Assembly: GCA_027946365.1 (NCBI GenBank)
Contig: JAPEUQ010000001.1
Coordinates: 1,550,001-1,614,000 of the forward strand
Direction of reading: 5' to 3'
From: Kalmusia sp. IMI 367209
Lineage: Eukaryota; Ascomycota; Dothideomycetes; Pleosporales; Didymosphaeriaceae
Length of the DNA: 64,000 nucleotides
This document shows, piece after piece, positions 46,078 through 59,704 of this stretch. Numbering within the stretch: the stretch's first letter is position 1; each line of letters opens with the position of its first letter. Under the pieces are notes generated by a model. That model saw nothing but the letters and a program-made list of their open reading frames with translations, had not been told where the DNA came from and made no database searches. The translations under genes were made by a program, and so were the position numbers.

Positions 46078-47884
46078 ATGGATCTAATTCTAAGCTCCCC
46101 GAGGCTGTTGCCCTTCTTTGCCCTTTCTTGCTTCGTTGTGACATTCAGAGTTATCCTTCTACTTCCGCTTCTCCTCCGGTGGAAGTTCCCACTAAGCGAA
46201 ATACCCGGGCCACGACTTGCAAGATGGTCGAGATTGTGGCTTGCGAAAGCTTACATGTCCAAGTCTACAGACCAACTTCTCACAACAGCGAACAAACAAT
46301 ATGGTACGTGATAACGTTCAACGAATGAATCGCGCTCAAGGTATCAGGCCCGATTACTCGCATTGGTCCAAAACAAGTCCTGCTCAGTGATCCAGAGGCG
46401 ATTAGAAAAGTCCTCAGGGTCGGAACAGACTTCAAGCGTGGCCCGTGGTTTGATACATTTCAGCTATCACCAGGCAACATGTCTATCGTCGCTGAACGAG
46501 ACCCGCAACGTCACAAAGTCATACGCCATGCTCTTAATCCATCTGTGAGTTGAGAGTTAAGGTGATACGTATTATTGTATCTTCTAATTACTCTGCAGAT
46601 GAGTGGTCAAGCTCTCTCAAAGATGGAGACGATAATCGACCGAAATGTGAAAGAATGGATTCAGTTCATAGAAGCGAAACACGCATCTCAGGGCCACACA
46701 TATCGCCCTTTCGATCTTTCAAAGAGCATCAAGTACCTGACCCTTGATGCGGTTGTGGAAGCATCCGTAGGAGCCAAATTCAGCTTCTTCAAATCTGACA
46801 GTGATCCCTTTGGGTTTCTCAACCAAATCGAGATTGGGATGATGGTCCAGCAATTCCTCTCAGTGTTCACTGAATTGAATGGGCTCAAGCATTGGCTCGC
46901 AAAAATACCTACCATCAGAAATAACATCTTTCCTCATCGGTCTCATAAGAAAGGCATAGGGAGATTCATGGCAGTAAGTGGCTACCGTTCTAGAAGGTGT
47001 ATTGACTAAGAAGGAGGCAGGCTTTGCATGATGCAATTGATGACAAGAGGTACGCACGCGGCAAGGAAGACGCACACGAATTTCGCATGGTGGACTCGTG
47101 GCTCTCACGAGGTGTAACGCAGGAAGATGCGGTCTATGAGCTAGTCGGTCTCATGTAAGTGCTCATTCTCTCTTGATAGCTTCGATCATCGTTAATTTTG
47201 ACACAGAGGGGCCGGTGTGATTCCCTCCGCGAATGCAGTCCTAGGCATAATCCTAGGCATCATTTCTCATCCCCCTGTTTACATGAAGCTACAGCGAGAA
47301 ATCGATGATCTAGTAGCCGAAGGAACTCAAATAAACTTTCCCATACAGGACTCAGTTGCGAGGCAAATGCCCTTCCTTCAGGCCTGCATTTTCGAAGGAA
47401 TCCGTAAGTTCGCGCCGATATTCTTCCTCCTGGATCGCGAGGTCCCGACAGAAGGGACATACCTAAATGGGTACTATCTGCCCAGTGGTACACTTGTATC
47501 GCTGAACATGGTTGCCGTCCAAAATGATAGTATCTATGGCGAAGACGCTGAGCACTATCGTCCCGAGCGCTGGATCACAACAGACCAAGACCATTTCAAG
47601 AAAATGCGCCGTACCGTTGACCTCATGTTCGGCGACGGAAGCACGAAGTGTCTCGGGATCCACTTTGCATACTTGGAGTTGAACAAGATCATTTTCGAGG
47701 TTTGTGCCCAGTTCCCTTACCAATAACAAGCTAATAATGCCTTTCGCAGCTCTTCCGTAATTTCGAGGTATCCGTTTCGGATTCTTCGAAACCGTGGAAC
47801 CGCGTGTATCATGGAATTTACAATATATCTGATTTCAATGTTTGTCTTGTAAAGCGGACGCCTTTCGCTAGAGAAAAACTTTGA
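46078..47884 (+). CDS. Cytochrome P450, pisatin-demethylase/benzoate-hydroxylase-like, altered I-helix
   Basis: Six-exon P450 of 519 residues: 46078..46303, 46348..46544, 46599..46973, 47021..47154, 47207..47699, 47750..47884; all junctions are in phase and introns are 44-54 nt. The N-terminal anchor is at residues about 10-35, then the hinge IPGPRLARWSRLW. Later landmarks: YGPITRIGPKQVLLSDPEAI, DFKRGPWFDTF, the K-helix EGIRKF (Glu-x2-Arg), YRPERW, and the haem loop FGDGSTKCLG with the axial Cys. The I-helix reads LIGAGVIPSANAV, so the acidic-Thr pair of the oxygen-activation motif (AGxDT) is absent. The start gives a normal anchor. It lies between the rhodopsin-fold protein and a DHA2 transporter. 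Reaction unknown; given the I-helix it may not be a standard monooxygenase. Confidence 0.88.
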
Positions 47885-48594
47885 ATGTATTATGCGCATA
47901 CCAACTAGATAGTGTATCTTATAGAGATCGTAGCCCAATTATTTCCATTCAATATGGATGCAACAAGTACTCTGAACGTAGCTTTCGTGTACTTTGAAAG
48001 TCACTAGAAACCTTGCTATTATTCAAAATTGTGAATAATAAAAATACCGAGATTTCGGGAGATACTTGGCTCATTCCGCTCGGGTAGTACAACTCTTGGT
48101 GCCACCTTTTTAGCCGCATGCGTCGTAACTCCCTGCGTCAAATCAGGCCACAGCCACACGCGGCAGCTCGATACAGTTCACTGTGTCTTTAACGTCAGCC
48201 TTGTTTTTCAGCCCCGGCGAGTCTGTCCCAGTCTTCTACCTCCGCGTGCAAAACAGCGATCACCCCATGTAAGCGCTAGGCACGGCCCGACAAACAGGAT
48301 GCAGCGGTGAATGCGCGTCGGGGGGATTGAAATATTAGAAACATACGTCAACTTATGCAGTCAGCCCTGCGTGCCGAAAGTAGGTTGCCTTCTTTCTTCG
48401 TTGTGGAACCTGTCAAGCAGGGGCGGCGCAGTGAACAAAATTCCCAAGCGACATTCAGCTCCTTTCAGCCGCCGCATTGATTGTGTGCCACACTTCCGGG
48501 AATCTGTGTCGTTCGAATCTAAGTCAGCAGTGCGCATTCCACATCATGCATCTCCAACGGTTAGCAAACGACTTCATTTCCCCAACTTCTACTC
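47885..48594. other. Intergenic: P450 3' flank and DHA2 transporter promoter
   Basis: About 710 bases between tandem genes. Nothing else recognised. Confidence 0.5.
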
Positions 48595-50238
48595 ATGTCT
48601 TTTGAAACTCCATCTTTTACAGTACCACTCTCAAGCGATATGGACCAAAACCAAGACGCTGAAACAGTCGTCAACAAGAAGAAACCATGGCAATTCTGGC
48701 TGACCCTCATCTCGCTATGTGCCATCACGTTTTTATGCTCGTTCGACGTCTCCACGATTGCAGTAGCCCTTCCTCGAATCACCAGCGAGCTCAATGCTGC
48801 TGACAAGTACATATGGATAGCCAACTCTTTTGTTCTCTCGCAAACGGTGATACAGCCGCCGTTAGCCCAGCTATGCAACATCTTTGGCCGACAAACGCCC
48901 ATGATACTCGCTATCGTGCTCTTCACCATCGGCGCTGGTGTTGCTGGAGGAGCACAATCCGCAGCTGGACTTATAGCTGGCCGTACGATCCAAGGCCTGG
49001 GTTCCGGAGCTATCTTGGTTTTGGTCGAGGTCATTGTATGCGATCTCGTACCTCTCAGGGAGCGGGGGACGTACACGGGAATCATCTTGTCCTTCACTGC
49101 AATCGGAACCCTTGCAGGACCTGTCGTTGCTGGAGCGCTTGCCGACTCTAATTGGCGGTGGATATTCTATCTCAATATACCTTTCGCGGGAGCCGTACTT
49201 GGGGTCTTGATATTTTGCCTGCGTCTGCACTACTCGAAATCACCATGGAGGACAGCGCTCACGCGAATCGACTGGGTAGGCAACTTTCTCTTCATCGGTT
49301 CCGTCTGCTCCGTGTTACTCGGCTTAATCGTAGGCGGAACCCAATATCCATGGTCCTCCTACCACGTTGTTGTACCCATTGTTCTCGGCACCATCGGATA
49401 CATCTGCTTCCACATCTGGGAATACTACTGCAAAGAACCCTCGGTGCCAGCCCACCTATTTCAGAACCGAACCTCCGTAGCTGGCTTCTACATGGTCTTC
49501 ATCTCCTCCATGCTCGTCCAATGGGTTAGCTTCGTCTGGCCCATCTACTTCCAAGGCGTGCGGAAAACAACACCCCTCAAGGCCGGTATCAACACACTTC
49601 CCTACCTCGCGTTCCTAGTCCCATCTGCATCCATCGCCGGCGTGCTGCTTTCCAAATTCGGGCGCTACCGGCCATTGCACGCCATTGGCTTTTGTCTAGC
49701 CCTCATCGGTCCCGGCCTCAACACCCTACTCACCTCCACCACCCCGACTGGCGTCTGGGTCCTCTTCCAGATGGTCGACGCCATCGGTCGCGCGTTCTTG
49801 TTCCCCACAGTGCTCCCCTCGATCCTGACGGCTTTGCCCGAAGCGGACGTCGCCACTGCTACGGGCATGTACTCCTTCCTCCGCAGTTTTGGCTTCGTGT
49901 GGGGATTCACGGTGCCGGGCATCATTCTCAACACGATTTTCGACGTCTCTAGCATCAGCGATGCAGCCGTGCGCGAGAACTTTGCCCACGGAAGAGCATA
50001 TCAAGCAGCGACGGGCGCTTACATCAAGTCGCTGCCTCCGAAGGTGCAGGGGGAAGTGGTGCACGCGTATCTTGAGGCGCTGAGGCCGATTTGGATAGCA
50101 GTGATTGCGTTTGGGGCGACGGGATTGCTCGCCGTCGCCGTGGAGAAACATATTCCCCTTAGAGTAGAGCTGCAAACAGAGTTTGGACTGAAGACAGAGA
50201 AAGACAAGAGTGAAACTAAAAAGGAGCTTCATGCTTAG
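48595..50238 (+). CDS. MFS drug:H+ antiporter, DHA2 (14-span) type
   Basis: Intronless 547-residue exporter-like facilitator. Segment 1 begins FWLTLISLCAITFLCSFDVSTIAVALPRI, the typical DHA2 opening (LDxTIVxxALP class, with D at the normal place). Motif A-like CNIFGRQTPMI sits between segments 2 and 3. Motif B-like AGRTIQGLGSGAILVLVEVIV follows, then motif C GILSFTAIGTLAGPVVAGAL. WRWIFYLNIPFAGAVLGVL is highly conserved in this family. Fourteen hydrophobic segments can be counted. The C-terminal tail is lysine/glutamate rich. It follows the second P450 on the same strand, so it may export a product of the P450s or protect against a toxic compound (inference). Substrate unknown. Confidence 0.9.
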   Translation: MSFETPSFTVPLSSDMDQNQDAETVVNKKKPWQFWLTLISLCAITFLCSFDVSTIAVALPRITSELNAADKYIWIANSFVLSQTVIQPPLAQLCNIFGRQTPMILAIVLFTIGAGVAGGAQSAAGLIAGRTIQGLGSGAILVLVEVIVCDLVPLRERGTYTGIILSFTAIGTLAGPVVAGALADSNWRWIFYLNIPFAGAVLGVLIFCLRLHYSKSPWRTALTRIDWVGNFLFIGSVCSVLLGLIVGGTQYPWSSYHVVVPIVLGTIGYICFHIWEYYCKEPSVPAHLFQNRTSVAGFYMVFISSMLVQWVSFVWPIYFQGVRKTTPLKAGINTLPYLAFLVPSASIAGVLLSKFGRYRPLHAIGFCLALIGPGLNTLLTSTTPTGVWVLFQMVDAIGRAFLFPTVLPSILTALPEADVATATGMYSFLRSFGFVWGFTVPGIILNTIFDVSSISDAAVRENFAHGRAYQAATGAYIKSLPPKVQGEVVHAYLEALRPIWIAVIAFGATGLLAVAVEKHIPLRVELQTEFGLKTEKDKSETKKELHA

Positions 50239-51092
50239 ATTCATGATATTGGAGCATTGCCGCATTGAACCGGTATTTAGAAGATAGTATTGGTTTCGCG
50301 GCCTCTTCAGTAGACGGATATTCACGCAATACATTCTGCTAAACGTCACCTATGGTCTTCTCATTCCTACTGCAGATTTCATTGGGTGATAGGCAATTGG
50401 ACACAGAACACACCCCCTTCAACATGGTCTGAGTCCGCATCTGCTTATGGACGGAAATTATTGCCTCTCTGGTAATGTAAAGTGGCAACAGACAGACAGC
50501 CAAGGATCGGCAATGCACAGCCTCTCTATACTTGTACGACATACATGTAGACCATTTTTCCTGTACCACATTGATGAGTATTACACGAGGCACACTCGAT
50601 ACAAAGCCTGCATACCGTATCGAGTTCCTTAAGTGTGGGGGCCAATACCAGTGAAGAGACTCGGTTGTTCAATCAGCCACGTACCACGAAGCTCAGCTGA
50701 TGGGGGGCCAAACCCCCCTGGTAGTGTCGATGAATTCGTAAACTCTTGCCGCCGGGGAGCTTCGGGGGCCATATTGCGAAGACTCATGTTTCACCCAGTA
50801 TGTACCGTGTATGCATCCAATACATGTGTCGTCTGTTAATGGTGTAATTCAGCTCAACAAGTAGCAGCCGGCTCGGATGCCTGTCCCTTCGCGGGCTATT
50901 TATATTCGGGCTCCAATGTCTAGATTGAGTGCAACCTAGGCAAAACCTAGATTATAGCTTTTACTTGACCTAAGTTAATAGCAGCACTTCATCAACTATT
51001 CGACTTCCTAATTTCCTCCCTGATATCGTCAGCAAGGCATTGCACACCCAAATCCACTACTGCAACAATCGCACTCTAGCCTAGCGCTCACA
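50239..51092. other. Intergenic between the DHA2 gene and the small-protein gene
   Basis: About 850 bases. Contains the G/C hairpin listed separately and, from 50970, a promoter-like stretch ahead of the next start. Confidence 0.5.
50702..50718. repeat. G6/C6 inverted repeat
   Basis: Six G, CCAAA spacer, six C: a short perfect hairpin of unknown role in the intergenic region. Confidence 0.7.
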
Positions 51093-51629
51093 ATGCCATC
51101 CTCCACCCCTTTCCGGCCGCCATCCACCCTCTCCTCAGGCACCTCATCACCACCTACCTTCCAAGCCCCGCCCGACGACCTGTTCTTCGGCGAATGGCAC
51201 ATGCAGCGGACTTCGAACTCGCACTGGAAAGACAAGAAGAACGTGCGCATGTCGTACACGCCCGCGCACTCGGACGCCTTCATCGCGCAGTCCAAGAAGA
51301 CGTCGGCCACGACGACAATTTCAGGCTCCAACATGCCCGTCGAGAACGAGACTGGCGTCTTTGCGTGGCAGATGAAGGGCCTTTTGCGATTCATTGGCGC
51401 CAAGTGGGAGATTCTGGCGTGGAAGGCGAGTGAGGATGGAAGACCCGCTTGGATGGTGACGTATGCGCATAAGACGATTTTTACGGCGGCGGCGGTCGAT
51501 GTGTCGTGTAAACCGAAAGGTGGGATCAGCGAGGTTGACATGAGGGAGATTGAGGGGCTGCTGGCGGGCGTGCAGGACGCGGGGTTCCAGAAGACAGTCA
51601 AGGAGATGTTTGATGTGGAGCAGGACTAA
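51093..51629 (+). CDS. Small conserved-looking protein, 178 residues
   Basis: Intronless frame with CT-rich promoter context. The N-terminal 25 residues are Ser/Thr/Pro rich and disordered. The rest reads like a compact beta-rich domain: DDLFFGEWHMQRTSNSHWKDKKNVRMSYTP, then an alternating stretch with many Ser/Thr, FAWQMKGLLRFIGAKWEILAW, PAWMVTYAHKTIFTAAAVDV, and a C-terminal helix (MREIEGLLAGVQDAGFQKTVKEMF). The opening FxGxW and the up-and-down strands recall lipocalin/FABP-like folds, which would suggest a small hydrophobic ligand, but this is weak inference. No signal peptide is seen. Codon use is like its neighbours. It lies convergent with betaine-aldehyde dehydrogenase, ends only 113 bases apart. 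Confidence 0.75.
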   Translation: MPSSTPFRPPSTLSSGTSSPPTFQAPPDDLFFGEWHMQRTSNSHWKDKKNVRMSYTPAHSDAFIAQSKKTSATTTISGSNMPVENETGVFAWQMKGLLRFIGAKWEILAWKASEDGRPAWMVTYAHKTIFTAAAVDVSCKPKGGISEVDMREIEGLLAGVQDAGFQKTVKEMFDVEQD

Positions 51630-51742
51630 GGGATGTAGGCCGTAAATTTGTTGATAGAGATTGTGGATCAATCGCATCATACACTGATAGATAGTCATAT
51701 ATACATACAATGTTGAACAGGGCACTTTGCGTTTTTTGTTCT

Positions 51743-53260
51743 TCATAGTTTCGCGAAAACAGTCGGCACTTCCCCGCCCATATCTACAAGTGTGCTCTTG
51801 TTCTTCACCCACGCCTCGAGTCCTTTCCTTCCGTTCTCGACCCCGACGCCGCTCATCTTCCACCCGCCTACACTCATCTCTGCTGGACTTTCGCCCCATG
51901 TGTTCACCCATGTGATGCCTGCCTCGAGCTGCCCAATGACCTGATGCGCGAGATTCAAGTCTTTGGTGAATACGCCAGCTGCGAGACCCAGCTTGGTGTT
52001 GTTTGCGCGCCTGACAAGCGAGGGGATGTCGCTGTCGGGGTAAGGGAGGAGAGACATGACAGGGCCAAAGATCTCTTCTTGTACGATGCGCATATCGTCG
52101 GTGCAGTCTGTGAAAACGGTCGGCGTGACCCAATACCCATTCTGGTAGTTTTTGTCCTTGTGAGATGCGAGCCAAGCAGGCTTCTCCAGCCCACCGCACA
52201 GCAGCTTCGCCTTGTCGACTTCGATGCCATGCTTGATATACGATAGCACCTTCTCGTAGTGTGGTTTGCTGACCAACGGGCCGAAATTCGTGTTGGGGTC
52301 AGATACATCGCCAGCGCGGATATGTTTCACTTTCTCTAGAAGCTTCTTCTCAAAGGCAGATTTGATAGACTGTGGGATGAACACGCGGGTGCCGTTGGTG
52401 CAGACTTGGCCTGTGGAGAAGAAGTTCGCCATCATTGCGCCGTCGACTGCCTGATCGATGTCTGCGTCCGGGAGGATGACACATGCTGATTTGCCGCCTA
52501 GCTCCATGGTCACGTACTTCATGCCACCTGCTGCACTGCCTGCCACTTTCTGTCCAGTCGATACTTGGCCAGTGAAGCTCACTTTGGCGATGCCGGGATG
52601 CGTCGTAAGATATGCGCCTACTTCTCCTCCTCCTTGCACGACGTTAAAGACACCCGGGGGCACACCAGCCTCGGCGTATATCTCTGCTAACAAGTTCGAG
52701 TGTAGCGGGGTGAATTCGGATGGCTTGTACACCATTGTGTTACCAGCTGCGAGGCAGGGCGCGGATTTCCAGAGAGCGATCTGGATGGGATAATTCCACG
52801 CGCCAATGCCCGCACATACACCCAGCGCGTTCTTGGTTGTATACACCCACGCATTTGGCCGCAGCTGGATCGTTTCGCCGTTCAACCCACCGCCCCCAAC
52901 CATGTTCGCGTAATACTCGAGCACATCGGCGCCGGTCACGACGTCCACTGTTGACGTCTCTGAGTATGGCTTGCCTGTATCGTGCGTCTCGACCTTGGCG
53001 AGCTCATCGTTCCGGGAGCGCAGGATCGCTGCAGCCTTTTGTAGTATGCGTGCGCGCTCGACATGTGGGGTTGCAGACCAGGCGGGAAAGGCCTTTTGGG
53101 CGGAAGAGATGGCGGAGTCGACGGCGCTCTGGGTAGTAGTGTGGATGTTTGCGAGGGGTTGTGCGGTGGCGGGATTGATAGTCTGGAAGGAGGAGTTGGA
53201 GGTCGCGGATTGGAGCTTGCCGTCGTAGTAGGCGAAGCGCGGGGGATAGGGAAGAGACAT
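51743..53260 (-). CDS. Betaine-aldehyde dehydrogenase
   Basis: Aldehyde dehydrogenase of the ALDH9/betaine-aldehyde type, 505 residues, no introns; oxidises betaine aldehyde to glycine betaine with NAD(P). The N-terminal Asn oxidised-substrate motif region is intact ([22 protein letters not shown]), as are [14 protein letters not shown] with catalytic Glu, [15 protein letters not shown] with catalytic Cys, and [13 protein letters not shown]. Start at 53260 ([14 protein letters not shown]), chosen over a 40-codon upstream extension that contains the repeat listed below. Divergent from choline oxidase across a 1.1-kb shared promoter, so the pair converts choline to glycine betaine, an osmoprotectant and nitrogen or carbon source. 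Identity by motif and by gene context together is strong. Confidence 0.9.
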   Translation of the reverse strand: MSLPYPPRFAYYDGKLQSATSNSSFQTINPATAQPLANIHTTTQSAVDSAISSAQKAFPAWSATPHVERARILQKAAAILRSRNDELAKVETHDTGKPYSETSTVDVVTGADVLEYYANMVGGGGLNGETIQLRPNAWVYTTKNALGVCAGIGAWNYPIQIALWKSAPCLAAGNTMVYKPSEFTPLHSNLLAEIYAEAGVPPGVFNVVQGGGEVGAYLTTHPGIAKVSFTGQVSTGQKVAGSAAGGMKYVTMELGGKSACVILPDADIDQAVDGAMMANFFSTGQVCTNGTRVFIPQSIKSAFEKKLLEKVKHIRAGDVSDPNTNFGPLVSKPHYEKVLSYIKHGIEVDKAKLLCGGLEKPAWLASHKDKNYQNGYWVTPTVFTDCTDDMRIVQEEIFGPVMSLLPYPDSDIPSLVRRANNTKLGLAAGVFTKDLNLAHQVIGQLEAGITWVNTWGESPAEMSVGGWKMSGVGVENGRKGLEAWVKNKSTLVDMGGEVPTVFAKL

Positions 53261-54342
53261 GGCGGTTTGGTGTTGCGTCTCGTATCGTCTCGTCAATGGT
53301 ATGTATCTAGGTACGTATCCAGGTACGTATCCAGGCTCAAAGTTAAGCAGTCGCGATCGAGTGTGCGACTCTCTGGTCAAGCGAAGTCTGTGATGCTTAG
53401 GTCAATTGCTAGTCACGTTCAGCAACTCATCTGGTGGAAATTAGCCTCCAATGAGCCATGCGACCATGCGTCTTGCAGTAGCAATTCACGCTGCATCACT
53501 TACACCAATATCGAAGCTCAAGCGGCGGGGTAGCTCATTCCCAAGCCCGGAAGAGGATCTAGCAATCGGCCGACACGATAAGAATCTGAACGGTGTACAC
53601 GGGCGATACGGGGCGTCGCGTGATAATGGGCTCGACCTGATCGCTACGCATGGGCTTTTGAAGTTTTGCACTGGATCAAGCTACCCAGAAAGGTTGGCGC
53701 ACGCGGTGCGGTGACGATCGGCTTGCATCGGCCTCGCACGCCATCCCATCGCGGTTAGGGCCAACAGGGAAAACCCCAACTTTTGTGAATTTTCTGGTGG
53801 GGTCGGCCCGATCCTACCATCTCGCATCACATCATCGATATGCCCACTGGCGGCCCCCGAGCCGCGTCTACGACGAGGAATGCGGACGAAGACTCAGAGA
53901 AAAGACCTGGTGTAAAAGACCGAAGGACGCAATTGTCGCGGCCTTCTTTGTCTGCCCGTTTGCGTGGATTTGCTGAACGTTGAACGTCAAAATAGTCCAC
54001 CCGCTCCTCAGATACGAACACGTGCAGACGGCCTGGACCCACCGCCGTCAGATCGAACCATATCTTATCGGGGCAGCTGGTAGTCATTTTCTGCAGTAGC
54101 TCGTTGCAGCTTTCTCAGCTTCGACCTCGGAATCCTGTTCTGCTGTGGAGCTTGTCCGTCTGTGCTTCCGGTCAACGTTGACAGTTTTTTCTCCACCAGC
54201 CCTGCATTATCGCGTGTCGGATAGCTGACGCGCTAAGAGCTCTCGTTCGCGATCTGCCGAGCTATTTAGAACCTCCGCTCGACAATTTTTTAGCCCACGA
54301 CAGGTTTGAACTTGCTTTCTTTCCTTCTTCATTGTCAAAGCC
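53261..54342. promoter_or_regulatory. Shared divergent promoter, BADH and choline oxidase
   Basis: About 1.08 kb between the two starts. Four HGATAR motifs are visible (near 53574, 53629, 54063, 54208), close to the number expected by chance, so nitrogen control is not shown. It includes the BADH leader repeat. Confidence 0.5.
53303..53335. repeat. 12-base tandem repeat in the BADH leader
   Basis: Two full units GTATCTAGGTAC and GTATCCAGGTAC, then a partial third, just upstream of the BADH start. Confidence 0.8.
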
Positions 54343-56030
54343 ATGGCGCCAACCACCACCACCATCCCCTCCAATGCCGCTTGGGACTTCGTTATTGTCG
54401 GCGGCGGCACTGCGGGCTGTGTCATCGCCTCGCGCCTGTCCGAGTACCTGCCCGACAAGAAGGTCCTCTTGATCGAGGCTGGCCCCAGCGACTTCATGGA
54501 CGACCGCGTGCTGCTGCTCAAGGACTGGCTCAATCTGCTGGGCGGAGAGCTCGACTACGACTACGGCACCACCGAACAGCCCATGGGCAACTCGCACATC
54601 AGGCACTCGCGGGCGAAGGTCTTGGGTGGCTGCTCTTCTCACAATACCCTCATCTCTTTCCGGCCTTTCGAGTACGACTGCAGGAGGTGGGAGGCTCAGG
54701 GTTGCAAGGGCTGGAGCTTCAAGACTTTCATGCGCGTGCTGGACAACCTGCGCAACACCGTGCAGCCTGTGCACGAGAACCACCGAAACCAGCTGTGCCT
54801 GGACTGGATTGATTCTTGCTCCAAGGCCCTGGACATCCCGGTGATCCACGATTTCAATCACGAGATCAAGACAAAAGGCGGACTGAAGCCCAGCGTGGGA
54901 TTCTTCAATGTCTCATACAACCCTGATGACGGCCGACGCAGCAGCGCCTCAGTGGCATACATCCACCCTATCCTGCGCGAGGAGGAAAAGCGGGAGAATT
55001 TGACTGTTCTGACCAATGCCTGGGTCAGCAAGGTCAACGTCCAGGGCAGCAAGGTTCTCGGTGTCAACCTGACGCTCCAGAATGGCGAGCAGCGTGTACT
55101 TTCGCCCAAGTGCGAGACCATCCTCTGCGCCGGCGCAGTCGACACCCCTCGTCTCATGCTTCTCTCCGGCCTTGGTCCCAAGGACCAGCTCTCCTCCCTC
55201 GGCATTCCAGTGGTCAAGGACATCCCTGGCGTCGGTGAGAATCTGCTCGACCACCCCGAGAGCATCATCATCTGGGAATTGAACAAGCCCGTCCCCGCGA
55301 ACCAGACCACCATGGACTCCGATGCGGGCATCTTCCTCCGTCGCGAAGCCCCCAACGCAGCGGGCTCAGACGGCGACTGGGTAGACATCATGATGCACTG
55401 TTACCAAATTCCCTTCTGCCTGAACACCTCCCGGTAAGCTCTTATTCCCCCTCCCTCCCATCCAGCACCAAAAAAATCCTAACAACCCGCAGCCTTGGCT
55501 ACGACACCCCCATCGACGCCTTCTGCATGACACCCAACATCCCGCGCCCCCGCTCCCGCGGCCGCATCTACCTCACCTCTGCAGACCCCACCGTTAAGCC
55601 CGCCCTCGACTTCCGCTACTTCACCGACCCAGAAGGCTACGACGCCGCGACCATCGTCGCCGGCCTCAAAGCCGCCCGCCAAGTCGCCCAGCAGGCCCCC
55701 TTCAAGGACTGGCTCAAGCGCGAGGTCGCCCCCGGCCCCGCCGTCCAGACCGACGAGGAGCTCTCCGAGTACGGCCGCCGCGTCGCCCACACCGTCTACC
55801 ACCCCGCGGGCACCACCAAGATGGGCGACGTCGCAAAGGACGCCTACGCCGTCGTGGACCACGACTTGAAGGTCAGGGGCTTGCAGGGCGTGCGCATCGC
55901 CGACGCCGGCGTGTTCCCGGAGATGCCCACCATCAACCCCATGTTGACGGTGCTGGCTATCGGCGAGCGGGCCGCGGAGCTGATTGCTCAGGAGTGGGGG
56001 TGGAAGGGTCTCGAGAAGGAGAAGTTGTAA
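54343..56030 (+). CDS. Choline oxidase (GMC flavoprotein)
   Basis: FAD-dependent GMC oxidoreductase that oxidises choline to betaine aldehyde and then betaine. Exon 1 54343..55433, 59-nt intron (CTAAC branch), exon 2 55493..56030, giving 542 residues, as for fungal choline oxidases. Motifs: VIVGGGTAGCVIASRLSE (FAD dinucleotide fold, residues about 17-34), LLIEAGPSDFMDDRV, the GMC1 region around AKVLGGCSSHNTLISFR, the GMC2 signature AGAVDTPRLMLLSGLGP, and C-terminal YHPAGTTKMG with active-site His, followed by NPMLTVLAIGERAAELI holding the partner Asn. The second exon is strongly GC-rich at third positions. The substrate call rests on the GMC subgroup and on the divergent betaine-aldehyde dehydrogenase. 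Confidence 0.9.
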
Positions 56031-56758
56031 ATTATGATGTGCTTGGTGTGTGGACAAATGTGCTGGACTGCCTGATGTTCTGTGCCATGTATGTATGTAG
56101 CTCTATGTTTCGAACAATCTATGTGATGTGACCACGATATCGAGGCTTGAGGGATTTTTTTAGTGTGCGCTGTCGTGTGGGTGTTTTTCGCTGGTGTCAC
56201 GCGAATAAACGTTCTATTTTTTTTATCGATTTACGTTACTATTGAACCATCAATATTTTTTCTTTGCTAAACCAAAACCACTCTTAAGCCCTCGGCTAGT
56301 ATTTGGATTTTCGCAGTAAGGCGGAACTATCACAGGGGCGCGCAATGTATAGAATGCAGTTATTGGGTCTATATCAGCTATTATATAAACATGACTTTTA
56401 CTCGAAATAACGCCACCAGCTCCTGATGCAGTTCCATGCAACTCTTCCGCATCGGAAGGCCATCATAGTGAGGAAGCGAGCAGCGTATGCGCAGCTCGCG
56501 AACATTATAAAATGCCAGTCTAATATAGGCAGCCCTCATGCTCGGTTACCCCGCTTATTTCTTCTCCTGGGTATCAGCATACGTTGACAGTGAACCTCAT
56601 GTTCCACTGCTAGGGAAGAAAATAACACGATAGGAAAGTGGCCGCAAAACAAAAAAAGGTCTATGTCAGAACGCGGCTAGTTTGGGAAAGGATATGTCGC
56701 TGGATTCAGAGGAAAGCGAGCGACGGCGACGATGGAGGGACAGTGCGCGTGAGGTCGT
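56031..56758. other. Intergenic between choline oxidase and DBP2 3' end
   Basis: About 730 bases between convergent genes, partly AT-rich (56200-56420). No gene recognised. Confidence 0.5.
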
Positions 56759-59301
<2,543 letters not shown>

Positions 59302-59704
59302 TATAGTGTGTAGAAAGGAGTGAGTTGCGAAAGACCGCTACTTGTATTAGGTGAAAGAGAGCGACTGAGCGGGTGCCAGACGTGAAGAAAGGAGCAGCGC
59401 AATAGATGAGCTGCGAGAAAGGGAGCGCGGTGTGTGGGTTGACACCGTGAGTGAGATGAGTGTTTGAGGGTGGGAGATATTGGAAGGGACGGAGGCGAGG
59501 CAGAACATTTGAAAAAGTCAGTTGCAAACGCTAGACACGCTAGTCTCGATGCAGAGGAAGGGGCGATTTCTTATCTTATCGGTCACGTGAATGATGCGGC
59601 AACTCGGCACCTCAACCGTAGGTAATCGGAGCATTTGTTTCATCTCTATAACGTTCTAGATCGTCACTAATTCTGTCCCTAAGAAAATGCAGCACCTGTT
59701 TACT
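59302..59704. other. Intergenic: DBP2 promoter, THI20 3' flank
   Basis: About 400 bases. DBP2 promoter and leader plus THI20 3' end. Nothing else seen. Confidence 0.5.
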
